64,000 nucleotides of DNA from assembly GCA_028622995.1 (NCBI GenBank), contig JAJQJQ010000002.1, forward strand, positions 11,532,001-11,596,000, given 5' to 3'. A program made the position numbers and the translations under genes. Below are positions 1 to 10,019 of the stretch, piece by piece. Source of the stretch: Panagrolaimus kolymaensis. Lineage: Eukaryota; Nematoda; Chromadorea; Rhabditida; Panagrolaimidae. Positions within the stretch are counted from its first letter, which is position 1, and each line of letters starts with the position of its first letter. The notes under the pieces were generated by a model. The model had not been told where the DNA came from and did no database searches. It saw only the letters and a list, made by a program, of their open reading frames with translations.

Positions 1-1440
1 TTAAACACTTTCACAAAGTAAAACTAAAAATAAAGACGGCATTTCAAATTGCTCGATTTTATGTTGCTGCAACTCGGGTGTAATAATTTTTTGGATTTTG
101 TTTTTTTAAACATTTTTAAACAAATTTTCTTTTGTCATTCCATTAAACACTTTCACAAAGTAAAACTAAAAATAAAGACGGCATTTCAAATTGCTCGATT
201 TTATGTTGCTGCAACTCGGGTGTAATAATTTTTTGATTTTGTTTTTTTAAACATTTTTAAACAAATTTTCTTTTGTCATTCCATTAAACACTTTCACAAA
301 GTAAAACTAAAAATAAAGACGGCATTTCAAATTGCTCGATTTTATGTAGCTGAAACTCGGGTGTAATAATTTTTGGATTTTGTTTTTTTAAACATTTTTA
401 AACAAATTTTCTTTTGTCATTCCATTAAACACTTTCACAAAGTAAAACTAAAAATAAAGACGGCATTTCAAATTGCTCGATTTTATGTTGCTGCAACTCG
501 GGTGTAATAATTTTTTGATTTTGTTTTTTTAAACATTTTTAAACAAATTTTCTTTTGTCATTCCATTAAACACTTTCACAAAGTAAAACTAAAAATAAAG
601 ACGGCATTTCAAATTGCTCGATTTTATGTTGCTGCAACTCGGGTGTAATAATTTTTTGATTTTGTTTTTTTAAACATTTTTAAACAAATTTTCTTTTGTC
701 ATTCCATTAAACACTTTCACAAAGTAAAACTAAAAATAAAGACGGCATTTCAAATTGCTCGATTTTATGTTGCTGCAACTCGGGTGTAATAATTTTTTGA
801 TTTTGTTTTTTTAAACATTTTTAAACAAATTTTCTTTTGTCATTCCATTAAACACTTTCACAAAGTAAAACTAAAAATAAAGACGGCATTTCAAATTGCT
901 CGATTTTATGTTGCTGCAACTCGGGTGTAAAAATTTTTGGATTTTGTTTTTTTAAACATTTTTAAACAAAATTTCTTTTGTCATTCCATTAAATACTTTC
1001 ACAAAGTAAAACTAAAAATAAAGACGGCATTTCAAATTGCTCGATTTTATGTTGCTGCAACTCGGGTGTAAAAATTTTTGGATTTTGTTTTTTTAAACAT
1101 TTTTAAACAAATTTTCTTTTGTCATTCCATTAAACACTTTCACAAAGTAAAACTAAAAATAAAGACGGCATTTCAAATTGCTCGATTTTATGTTGCTGCA
1201 ACTCGGGTGTAATAATTTTTTGATTTTGTTTTTTTAAACATTTTTAAACAAATTTTCTTTTGTCATTCCATTAAACACTTTCACAAAGTAAAACTAAAAA
1301 TAAAGACGGCATTTCAAATTGCTCGATTTTATGTTGCTGCAACTCGGGTGTAAAAATTTTTGGATTTTGTTTTTTTGAACATTTTTAAACAAAATTTCTT
1401 TTGTCATTCCATTAAACACTTTCACAAAGTAAAACTAAAA
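1..1440. repeat. 141-bp satellite array, left segment (about 10 monomers)
   Basis: Tandem head-to-tail copies of an AT-rich monomer. Monomer starts (TTAAACAC or TTAAATAC) fall at 1, 143, 284, 425, 566, 707, 848, 989, 1130, 1271 and 1412, so the period is 141 bp apart from one 142-bp first unit. Variants here are diverse: TAGCTGAAAC at about 346, ATTTTTGG versus ATTTTTTG in the T-run, and AAAATTTC versus AAATTTTC. The array stops inside a monomer, after ACTAAAA, where the cassette begins. No coding content is visible; the sense of the strand is arbitrary. The window begins within the array, so its true left end is not seen. Confidence 0.98.
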
Positions 1441-2138
1441 TTAGTGCACAAGATTACTATGTAAAAAAACAAAAGGCTGTTCAGGAAAAAACTTTTAGAC
1501 GGTTGAAGAGATTAAATTTTAATTGATTTGGCTTTTAGACGGCTAATGAGATTAAATTTTTTTTATTGATTTCAATAAATTATTTTATATGTTACACTGA
1601 AACAAACAGCCGCAGCACCGTCTTCGATTTTTAACAGTAAAAAAATTTTTGGTCCGACAATTAGTTATATTTAAATTTTTTGCTTAAAATACCTTTTTTC
1701 AAACATGCTTTGTTTCAGAAAACAATAGAAAATTGGAAAAAAAAACTAAAAATTTTATTTTGTAATTGACCTTATAATTATTATTTTTTTCAATTTACAC
1801 CAAAACATTTTTTACATCAAAAATCTTGCGAATATACGAGTTGCTTTTACATCTTATCTAATCAAGAATAAAACAAAATTTTTAATTTTTAACATTTTTA
1901 AAAAAATTTTTCAATATTAAATAGTTGGTAAAGAAGTTGGGTAATAACAATCGAAGACGGTGCTGCGGCTGTTTGTTTCAGTGTAACATATAAAATAATT
2001 TATTGAAATCAATAAAAAAAATTTAATCTCATTAGCCGTCTAAAAGCCAAATCAATTAAAATTTAATCTCTTCAACCGTCTAAAAGTTTTTTCCTGAACA
2101 GCCTTTTGTTTTTTTACATAGTAATCTTGTGCACTAAT
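1440..2138. repeat. Fold-back element: perfect 190-bp inverted repeat, copy 1
   Basis: The left arm (1440-1629) and right arm (1949-2138) are exact reverse complements over 190 bp as far as I can read them, separated by a 319-bp AT-rich spacer. Each arm contains two similar sub-repeats 40 bp apart (CTTTTAGACGG at 1492 and 1532). A third related unit (reverse complement AGACGGCTCAAGAGATTAG) continues to the right of the right arm but has no partner on the left, where satellite begins. The spacer holds no open frame of note. Such an arm pair can fold into a long hairpin as DNA or RNA. It resembles fold-back or MITE-type elements, but no target duplication confirms mobility. Confidence 0.93.
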
Positions 2139-3199
2139 CTCTTGAGCCGTCTGCAACAATAATTACTAGAAACTCCGCTGCCTCCGGTCGGCGATCTTAC
2201 TTGTTTTATTGAAAAATACAAAATTGCCACTCGTATTAATGCCTATGTTTTAATAATTACTTTTCCAAAAAGTTATTGTATTGACTTTTATAAAAATTAA
2301 AACTTTTCCCGAACAATCTTATCACTCGTGTCTATTTTAATCACTTAATTTTCAATAATGAGATCCTAAAAATTGAAACATGTGTAAGCCTTTAAAACTT
2401 TTTTTTTGCACGAATCAAAATAAACAATGAACTGAACCATTAAAAAAAAATTTATACCAGCTTGTGAAAAATTCGCAAAAAGTTAAGGTTATAGTCATCG
2501 AGCAAGCTTACAATAGTTAAATCACTTAATTTGCGCAGCAAGCAAACCCATGTTTTGCTGATTTTTTATGTATATGAAAATTACCCAAATCATTTCATCG
2601 CGCTTGGAAAACAAAATATAGTTTCATTCTAATTTATGCAAATTTTTTAGGTGAATTTCCTATTTTAATATAAAAGATTTCAAGATAAGATACAAAAAAA
2701 CAGAGAGAAAAAGAATAATAATATGTATGGGAAAAAGCGAAGCCTAGTAGCCCTGGGACTGCGACCAAAAGTAATCGAAAACGAACGAACAATAAAAATT
2801 AATAAGAAGGAAATATTCAAGTTACTTTTCGATTAAACTCACCGAAAATAATAAAAAAAGTTCCCTATGTTTATTCTTTTCATAAACTAAACGTCAGCGT
2901 ACTTTTAATTAAATTTTGCGTTTAGAATACCTAAAAGTTTTGTATGCTAATCCAATTAAATTTAGAAAAAAAAATATACGATCCAAAAGCTTAGTTAAAA
3001 AAAATTTCATTGAAAATCGTTAAAAATAATTTCGCTTTAATTTCATAATAAAGAAACTTAATATTCATAAAAAAAGTAAAATTTGTGAATATTTTATTAA
3101 AAATTTGCATATTTTCTAATGAAAACATTATTAAAAATCATAAAAAATTATTTGGATATAATTGTCTCAATTCAATTAAAACAATTTATTAAAAAAAAT
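2139..3199. other. AT-rich spacer of cassette copy 1, no recognisable gene
   Basis: About 1.06 kb of AT-rich DNA with frequent stops in all frames. Two short GC-richer patches stand out: one near 2173-2197 (CGCTGCCTCC and GGTCGGCGATC) and one near 2737-2765 (AGCGAAGCC and CCCTGGGACTGCGACC). They could be remnants of another repeat family. I recognise no protein, RNA or regulatory element in the rest. Confidence 0.7.
3191..3198 (-). terminator. Oligo-T Pol III terminator of the tRNA-like unit, copy 1
   Basis: Eight consecutive T on the minus strand, directly after the tRNA-like acceptor end. Runs of four or more T end Pol III transcription in eukaryotes. This is inference from position; the surroundings are AT-rich, so a chance run is possible. 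Confidence 0.4.
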
Positions 3200-3264
3200 T
3201 GTGGGGATTCGAACCTATGACAGAAATATCCAAACATCACCGCCTTCAACGCCTACGCCACACA
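3200..3264 (-). tRNA. tRNA-like Pol III unit (SINE head or tRNA pseudogene), copy 1
   Basis: On the minus strand an A-box-like TGGCGTAGGCG (complement of 3250-3260) and a perfect B box GGTTCGAATCC (complement of 3205-3215) lie about 35 nt apart, as in tRNA genes and tRNA-derived SINEs. The outer 7 nt at each end, TGTGTGG and CCCCACA, pair at six of seven positions like an acceptor stem. A run of eight T (complement of 3191-3198) follows directly and would serve as a Pol III terminator. At 65 nt it is shorter than a normal tRNA and the T stem pairs poorly, so a functional tRNA is unlikely and no anticodon is assigned. Confidence 0.6.
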
Positions 3265-3644
3265 GCAAATGTATAACAAGGAACTTTAGCCAATGATATT
3301 TTTACTCTAAATCAAAATATTTAAATTTCCATAGCGGCATACATCTATTTTTATGTGATGTTTTTTAAAGTTAGCTTACTCATAGAGGTAATTGAGGGTG
3401 GAGAAAACGATTTTTATAGCCAGAATATGCGTTAACTTTGCTGCAACGCTCAGCGGGACATTGTGAACTTTTAAAATGTTGTGATTAAGCACTTTTTTTC
3501 TATACTTCCTTCTATTTTTTTTAAAAATTCGTCAATGCGACGAAAAATTGACCCTAAAGAGCCCTCTAATATCAACATAATTACACGAAATAAAAAAAAT
3601 CATAAATTTCGGTTAGCAGATCGGGCGTTCTCATTGCTAAAACA
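3265..3644. other. Right part of cassette copy 1, no recognisable gene
   Basis: AT-rich sequence with a slightly GC-richer stretch around 3430-3470 (GCAACGCTCAGCGGGAC). An open frame beginning with GTG at 3481 runs across the right junction into satellite DNA, so it is a chance frame. I see no other feature. Confidence 0.65.
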
Positions 3645-3675
3645 GCCGCACCCCTCGCTTCGCTCGGGGTGCGGC
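3645..3675. repeat. GC-rich stem-loop at the cassette right end, copy 1
   Basis: GCCGCACCCC (3645-3654) and GGGGTGCGGC (3666-3675) form a perfect 10-bp stem around an 11-nt loop, in otherwise AT-rich DNA and three bases from the junction with satellite. Its position at the edge suggests it is a terminal structure of the inserted DNA, but this is inference. Confidence 0.9.
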
Positions 3676-3678
3676 GGG

Positions 3679-5935
3679 AATAAAGACGGCATTTCAAATT
3701 GCTCGATTTTATGTTGCTGCAACTCGGGTGTAAAAATTTTTGGATTTTGTTTTTTTAAACATTTTTAAACAAAATTTCTTTTGTCATTCCATTAAATACT
3801 TTCACAAAGTAAAACTAAAAATAAAGACGGCATTTCAAATTGCTCGATTTTATGTTGCTGCAACTCGGGTGTAATAATTTTTTGATTTTGTTTTTTTAAA
3901 CATTTTTAAACAAATTTTCTTTTGTCATTCCATTAAACACTTTCACAAAGTAAAACTAAAAATAAAGACGGCATTTCAAATTGCTCGATTTTATGTTGCT
4001 GCAACTCGGGTGTAATAATTTTTTGATTTTGTTTTTTTAAACATTTTTAAACAAATTTTCTTTTGTCATTCCATTAAATACTTTCACAAAGTAAAACTAA
4101 AAATAAAGACGGCATTTCAAATTGCTCGATTTTATGTTGCTGCAACTCGGGTGTAATAATTTTTGGATTTTGTTTTTTTAAACATTTTTAAACAAATTTT
4201 CTTTTGTCATTCCATTAAACACTTTCACAAAGTAAAACTAAAAATAAAGACGGCATTTCAAATTGCTCGATTTTATGTTGCTGCGACTCGGGTGTAATAA
4301 TTTTTGGATTTTGTTTTTTTAAACATTTTTAAACAAATTTTCTTTTGTCATTCCATTAAACACTTTCACAAAGTAAAACTAAAAATAAAGACGGCATTTC
4401 AAATTGCTCGATTTTATGTTGCTGCAACTCGGGTGTAATAATTTTTTGATTTTGTTTTTTTAAACATTTTTAAACAAATTTTCTTTTGTCATTCCATTAA
4501 ACACTTTCACAAAGTAAAACTAAAAATAAAGACGGCATTTCAAATTGCTCGATTTTATGTAGCTGAAACTCGGGTGTAATATTTTTTGGATTTTGTTTTT
4601 TTAAACATTTTTAAACAAATTTTCTTTTGTCATTCCATTAAACACTTTCACAAAGTAAAACTAAAAATAAAGACGGCATTTCAAATTGCTCGATTTTATG
4701 TTGCTGCAACTCGGGTGTAATAATTTTTTGATTTTGTTTTTTTAAACATTTTTAAACAAATTTTCTTTTGTCATTCCATTAAACACTTTCACAAAGTAAA
4801 ACTAAAAATAAAGACGGCATTTCAAATTGCTCGATTTTATGTAGCTGAAACTCGGGTGTAATAATTTTTGGATTTTGTTTTTTTAAACATTTTTAAACAA
4901 ATTTTCTTTTGTCATTCCATTAAACACTTTCACAAAGTAAAACTAAAAATAAAGACGGCATTTCAAATTGCTCGATTTTATGTTGCTGCAACTCGGGTGT
5001 AATAATTTTTTGATTTTGTTTTTTTAAACATTTTTAAACAAATTTTCTTTTGTCATTCCATTAAACACTTTCACAAAGTAAAACTAAAAATAAAGACGGC
5101 ATTTCAAATTGCTCGATTTTATGTTGCTGCAACTCGGGTGTAATAATTTTTTGATTTTGTTTTTTTAAACATTTTTAAACAAATTTTCTTTTGTCATTCC
5201 ATTAAACACTTTCACAAAGTAAAACTAAAAATAAAGACGGCATTTCAAATTGCTCGATTTTATGTTGCTGCAACTCGGGTGTAAAAATTTTTGGATTTTG
5301 TTTTTTTAAACATTTTTAAACAAAATTTCTTTTGTCATTCCATTAAATACTTTCACAAAGTAAAACTAAAAATAAAGACGGCATTTCAAATTGCTCGATT
5401 TTATGTTGCTGCAACTCGGGTGTAAAAATTTTTGGATTTTGTTTTTTTAAACATTTTTAAACAAATTTTCTTTTGTCATTCCATTAAATACTTTCACAAA
5501 GTAAAACTAAAAATAAAGACGGCATTTCAAATTGCTCGATTTTATGTTGCTGCAACTCGGGTGTAATAATTTTTTGATTTTGTTTTTTTAAACATTTTTA
5601 AACAAATTTTCTTTTGTCATTCCATTAAACACTTTCACAAAGTAAAACTAAAAATAAAGACGGCATTTCAAATTGCTCGATTTTATGTTGCTGCAACTCG
5701 GGTGTAATAATTTTTTGATTTTGTTTTTTTAAACATTTTTAAACAAATTTTCTTTTGTCATTCCATTAAACACTTTCACAAAGTAAAACTAAAAATAAAG
5801 ACGGCATTTCAAATTGCTCGATTTTATGTTGCTGCAACTCGGGTGTAAAAATTTTTGGATTTTGTTTTTTTGAACATTTTTAAACAAAATTTCTTTTGTC
5901 ATTCCATTAAACACTTTCACAAAGTAAAACTAAAA
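3679..5935. repeat. 141-bp satellite array between cassette copies (16 monomers)
   Basis: Monomer starts run from 3792 to 5907, exactly 15 periods of 141 bp, plus partial units at each end that together make a sixteenth. Together with one cassette it forms a 4495-bp unit. The monomer just before the right cassette carries TTTTTTTGAAC instead of TTTTTTTAAAC, as does the monomer just before the left cassette, so flanking satellite was duplicated with the cassette. Confidence 0.98.
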
Positions 5936-6633
5936 TTAGTGCACAAGATTACTATGTAAAAAAACAAAAGGCTGTTCAGGAAAAAACTTTTAGACGGTTG
6001 AAGAGATTAAATTTTAATTGATTTGGCTTTTAGACGGCTAATGAGATTAAATTTTTTTTATTGATTTCAATAAATTATTTTATATGTTACACTGAAACAA
6101 ACAGCCGCAGCACCGTCTTCGATTTTTAACAGTAAAAAAATTTTTGGTCCGACAATTAGTTATATTTAAATTTTTTGCTTAAAATACCTTTTTTCAAACA
6201 TGCTTTGTTTCAGAAAACAATAGAAAATTGGAAAAAAAAACTAAAAATTTTATTTTGTAATTGACCTTATAATTATTATTTTTTTCAATTTACACCAAAA
6301 CATTTTTTACATCAAAAATCTTGCGAATATACGAGTTGCTTTTACATCTTATCTAATCAAGAATAAAACAAAATTTTTAATTTTTAACATTTTTAAAAAA
6401 ATTTTTCAATATTAAATAGTTGGTAAAGAAGTTGGGTAATAACAATCGAAGACGGTGCTGCGGCTGTTTGTTTCAGTGTAACATATAAAATAATTTATTG
6501 AAATCAATAAAAAAAATTTAATCTCATTAGCCGTCTAAAAGCCAAATCAATTAAAATTTAATCTCTTCAACCGTCTAAAAGTTTTTTCCTGAACAGCCTT
6601 TTGTTTTTTTACATAGTAATCTTGTGCACTAAT
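5935..6633. repeat. Fold-back element: perfect 190-bp inverted repeat, copy 2
   Basis: Left arm 5935-6124 and right arm 6444-6633, an exact counterpart of the structure at 1440-2138. Arms still match each other perfectly in this copy. Confidence 0.93.
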
Positions 6634-7694
6634 CTCTTGAGCCGTCTGCAACAATAATTACTAGAAACTCCGCTGCCTCCGGTCGGCGATCTTACTTGTT
6701 TTATTGAAAAATACAAAATTGCCACTCGTATTAATGCCTATGTTTTAATAATTACTTTTCCAAAAAGTTATTGTATTGACTTTTATAAAAATTAAAACTT
6801 TTCCCGAACAATCTTATCACTCGTGTCTATTTTAATCACTTAATTTTCAATAATGAGATCCTAAAAATTGAAACATGTGTAAGCCTTTAAAACTTTTTTT
6901 TTGCACGAATCAAAATAAACAATGAACTGAACCATTAAAAAAAAATTTATACCAGCTTGTGAAAAATTCGCAAAAAGTTAAGGTTATAGTCATCGAGCAA
7001 GCTTACAATAGTTAAATCACTTAATTTGCGCAGCAAGCAAACCCATGTTTTGCTGATTTTTTATGTATATGAAAATTACCCAAATCATTTCATCGCGCTT
7101 GGAAAACAAAATATAGTTTCATTCTAATTTATGCAAATTTTTTAGGTGAATTTCCTATTTTAATATAAAAGATTTCAAGATAAGATACAAAAAAACAGAG
7201 AGAAAAAGAATAATAATATGTATGGGAAAAAGCGAAGCCTAGTAGCCCTGGGACTGCGACCAAAAGTAATCGAAAACGAACGAACAATAAAAATTAATAA
7301 GAAGGAAATATTCAAGTTACTTTTCGATTAAACTCACCGAAAATAATAAAAAAAGTTCCCTATGTTTATTCTTTTCATAAACTAAACGTCAGCGTACTTT
7401 TAATTAAATTTTGCGTTTAGAATACCTAAAAGTTTTGTATGCTAATCCAATTAAATTTAGAAAAAAAAATATACGATCCAAAAGCTTAGTTAAAAAAAAT
7501 TTCATTGAAAATCGTTAAAAATAATTTCGCTTTAATTTCATAATAAAGAAACTTAATATTCATAAAAAAAGTAAAATTTGTGAATATTTTATTAAAAATT
7601 TGCATATTTTCTAATGAAAACATTATTAAAAATCATAAAAAATTATTTGGATATAATTGTCTCAATTCAATTAAAACAATTTATTAAAAAAAAT
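6634..7694. other. AT-rich spacer of cassette copy 2, no recognisable gene
   Basis: Counterpart of 2139-3199. It is AT-rich with stops in all frames, and the same two GC-richer patches appear near 6668-6692 and 7232-7260. Nothing else is recognisable. Confidence 0.7.
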
Positions 7695-7759
7695 TGTGGG
7701 GATTCGAACCTATGACAGAAATATCCAAACATCACCGCCTTCAACGCCTACGCCACACA
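7695..7759 (-). tRNA. tRNA-like Pol III unit, copy 2
   Basis: Counterpart of 3200-3264 with unchanged A box (complement of 7745-7755), B box (complement of 7700-7710) and following T run (complement of 7686-7693). Probably a SINE head or tRNA pseudogene. Confidence 0.6.
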
Positions 7760-8139
7760 GCAAATGTATAACAAGGAACTTTAGCCAATGATATTTTTAC
7801 TCTAAATCAAAATATTTAAATTTCCATAGCGGCATACATCTATTTTTATGTGATGTTTTTTAAAGTTAGCTTACTCATAGAGGTAATTGAGGGTGGAGAA
7901 AACGATTTTTATAGCCAGAATATGCGTTAACTTTGCTGCAACGCTCAGCGGGACATTGTGAACTTTTAAAATGTTGTGATTAAGCACTTTTTTTCTATAC
8001 TTCCTTCTATTTTTTTTAAAAATTCGTCAATGCGACGAAAAATTGACCCTAAAGAGCCCTCTAATATCAACATAATTACACGAAATAAAAAAAATCATAA
8101 ATTTCGGTTAGCAGATCGGGCGTTCTCATTGCTAAAACA
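7760..8139. other. Right part of cassette copy 2, no recognisable gene
   Basis: Counterpart of 3265-3644. A GTG-initiated open frame from 7976 crosses into satellite and is rejected as a gene. Confidence 0.65.
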
Positions 8140-8170
8140 GCCGCACCCCTCGCTTCGCTCGGGGTGCGGC
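8140..8170. repeat. GC-rich stem-loop at the cassette right end, copy 2
   Basis: Same perfect 10-bp stem (8140-8149 with 8161-8170) and 11-nt loop as in copy 1, three bases from the junction with satellite. Confidence 0.9.
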
Positions 8171-10019
8171 GGGAATAAAGACGGCATTTCAAATTGCTCG
8201 ATTTTATGTTGCTGCAACTCGGGTGTAAAAATTTTTGGATTTTGTTTTTTTAAACATTTTTAAACAAAATTTCTTTTGTCATTCCATTAAATACTTTCAC
8301 AAAGTAAAACTAAAAATAAAGACGGCATTTCAAATTGCTCGATTTTATGTTGCTGCAACTCGGGTGTAATAATTTTTTGATTTTGTTTTTTTAAACATTT
8401 TTAAACAAATTTTCTTTTGTCATTCCATTAAACACTTTCACAAAGTAAAACTAAAAATAAAGACGGCATTTCAAATTGCTCGATTTTATGTTGCTGCAAC
8501 TCGGGTGTAATAATTTTTTGATTTTGTTTTTTTAAACATTTTTAAACAAATTTTCTTTTGTCATTCCATTAAATACTTTCACAAAGTAAAACTAAAAATA
8601 AAGACGGCATTTCAAATTGCTCGATTTTATGTTGCTGCAACTCGGGTGTAATAATTTTTTGATTTTGTTTTTTTAAACATTTTTAAACAAATTTTCTTTT
8701 GTCATTCCATTAAATACTTTCACAAAGTAAAACTAAAAATAAAGACGGCATTTCAAATTGCTCGATTTTATGTTGCTGCAACTCGGGTGTAAAAATTTTT
8801 GGATTTTGTTTTTTTAAACATTTTTAAACAAAATTTCTTTTGTCATTCCATTAAATACTTTCACAAAGTAAAACTAAAAATAAAGACGGCATTTCAAATT
8901 GCTCGATTTTATGTATCTGAAACTCGGGTGTAATAATTTTTGGATTTTGTTTTTTTAAACATTTTTAAACAAATTTTCTTTTGTCATTCCATTAAACACT
9001 TTCACAAAGTAAAACTAAAAATAAAGACGGCATTTCAAATTGCTCGATTTTATGTTGCTGCAACTCGGGTGTAATAATTTTTTGATTTTGTTTTTTTAAA
9101 CATTTTTAAACAAATTTTCTTTTGTCATTCCATTAAACACTTTCACAAAGTAAAACTAAAAATAAAGACGGCATTTCAAATTGCTCGATTTTATGTTGCT
9201 GCGACTCGGGTGTAATAATTTTTGGATTTTGTTTTTTTAAACATTTTTAAACAAATTTTCTTTTGTCATTCCATTAAACACTTTCACAAAGTAAAACTAA
9301 AAATAAAGACGGCATTTCAAATTGCTCGATTTTATGTAGCTGAAACTCGGGTGTAATAATTTTTGGATTTTGTTTTTTTAAACATTTTTAAACAAATTTT
9401 CTTTTGTCATTCCATTAAACACTTTCACAAAGTAAAACTAAAAATAAAGACGGCATTTCAAATTGCTCGATTTTATGTTGCTGCAACTCGGGTGTAATAA
9501 TTTTTTGATTTTGTTTTTTTAAACATTTTTAAACAAATTTTCTTTTGTCATTCCATTAAACACTTTCACAAAGTAAAACTAAAAATAAAGACGGCATTTC
9601 AAATTGCTCGATTTTATGTTGCTGCGACTCGGGTGTAATAATTTTTTGATTTTGTTTTTTTAAACATTTTTAAACAAATTTTCTTTTGTCATTCCATTAA
9701 ACACTTTCACAAAGTAAAACTAAAAATAAAGACGGCATTTCAAATTGCTCGATTTTATGTAGCTGAAACTCGGGTGTAATAATTTTTGGATTTTGTTTTT
9801 TTAAACATTTTTAAACAAATTTTCTTTTGTCATTCGATTAAACACTTTCACAAAGTAAAACTAAAAATAAAGACGGCATTTCAAATTCCTCGATTTTATG
9901 TTGCTGCAACTCGGGTGTAATAATTTTTTGATTTTGTTTTTTTAAACATTTTTAAACAAATTTTCTTTTGTCATTCCATTAAACACTTTCACAAAGTAAA
10001 ACTAAAAATAAAGACGGCA

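Larger units (their letters stand above)
1441..3678. mobile_element. 2238-bp non-satellite cassette, copy 1
   Basis: A unique-sequence block interrupts the satellite between ACTAAAA (ending 1440) and AATAAAGACGG (starting 3679). The satellite reading resumes at the same point of the monomer with only one extra A, so there is no target duplication longer than 1-2 bp. Inside, in order, are a perfect inverted repeat, about 1 kb of AT-rich DNA without a gene, a tRNA-like unit and a GC-rich hairpin by the right junction. An apparently identical copy lies 4495 bp downstream. No transposase or other protein is encoded. I cannot assign it to a known transposon class; it may be composite, with a fold-back element and a SINE-like or tRNA-like unit carried along. 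Confidence 0.85.
5936..8173. mobile_element. 2238-bp non-satellite cassette, copy 2
   Basis: Same content, orientation and junctions as the copy at 1441-3678, displaced by exactly 4495 bp. I found no difference between the two copies in the stretches I compared by eye. The first three monomers downstream carry the same variants in both copies and diverge at the fourth, and the satellite upstream agrees only in part. This fits duplication by unequal exchange of cassette plus satellite rather than a second independent insertion. A collapsed or duplicated assembly is the alternative explanation. Confidence 0.87.

Noticed and set aside
1441..3678. Cassette as a classical DNA transposon with target duplication
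   Set aside because: The junctions show at most 1-2 duplicated bases and the inverted repeats do not reach both ends of the 2238-bp block.
3481..3768. 95-codon open frame in the cassette, repeated at 7976-8263
   Set aside because: It starts with GTG, crosses the cassette junction into satellite DNA and shows no family likeness; identical copies only reflect the 4495-bp duplication.
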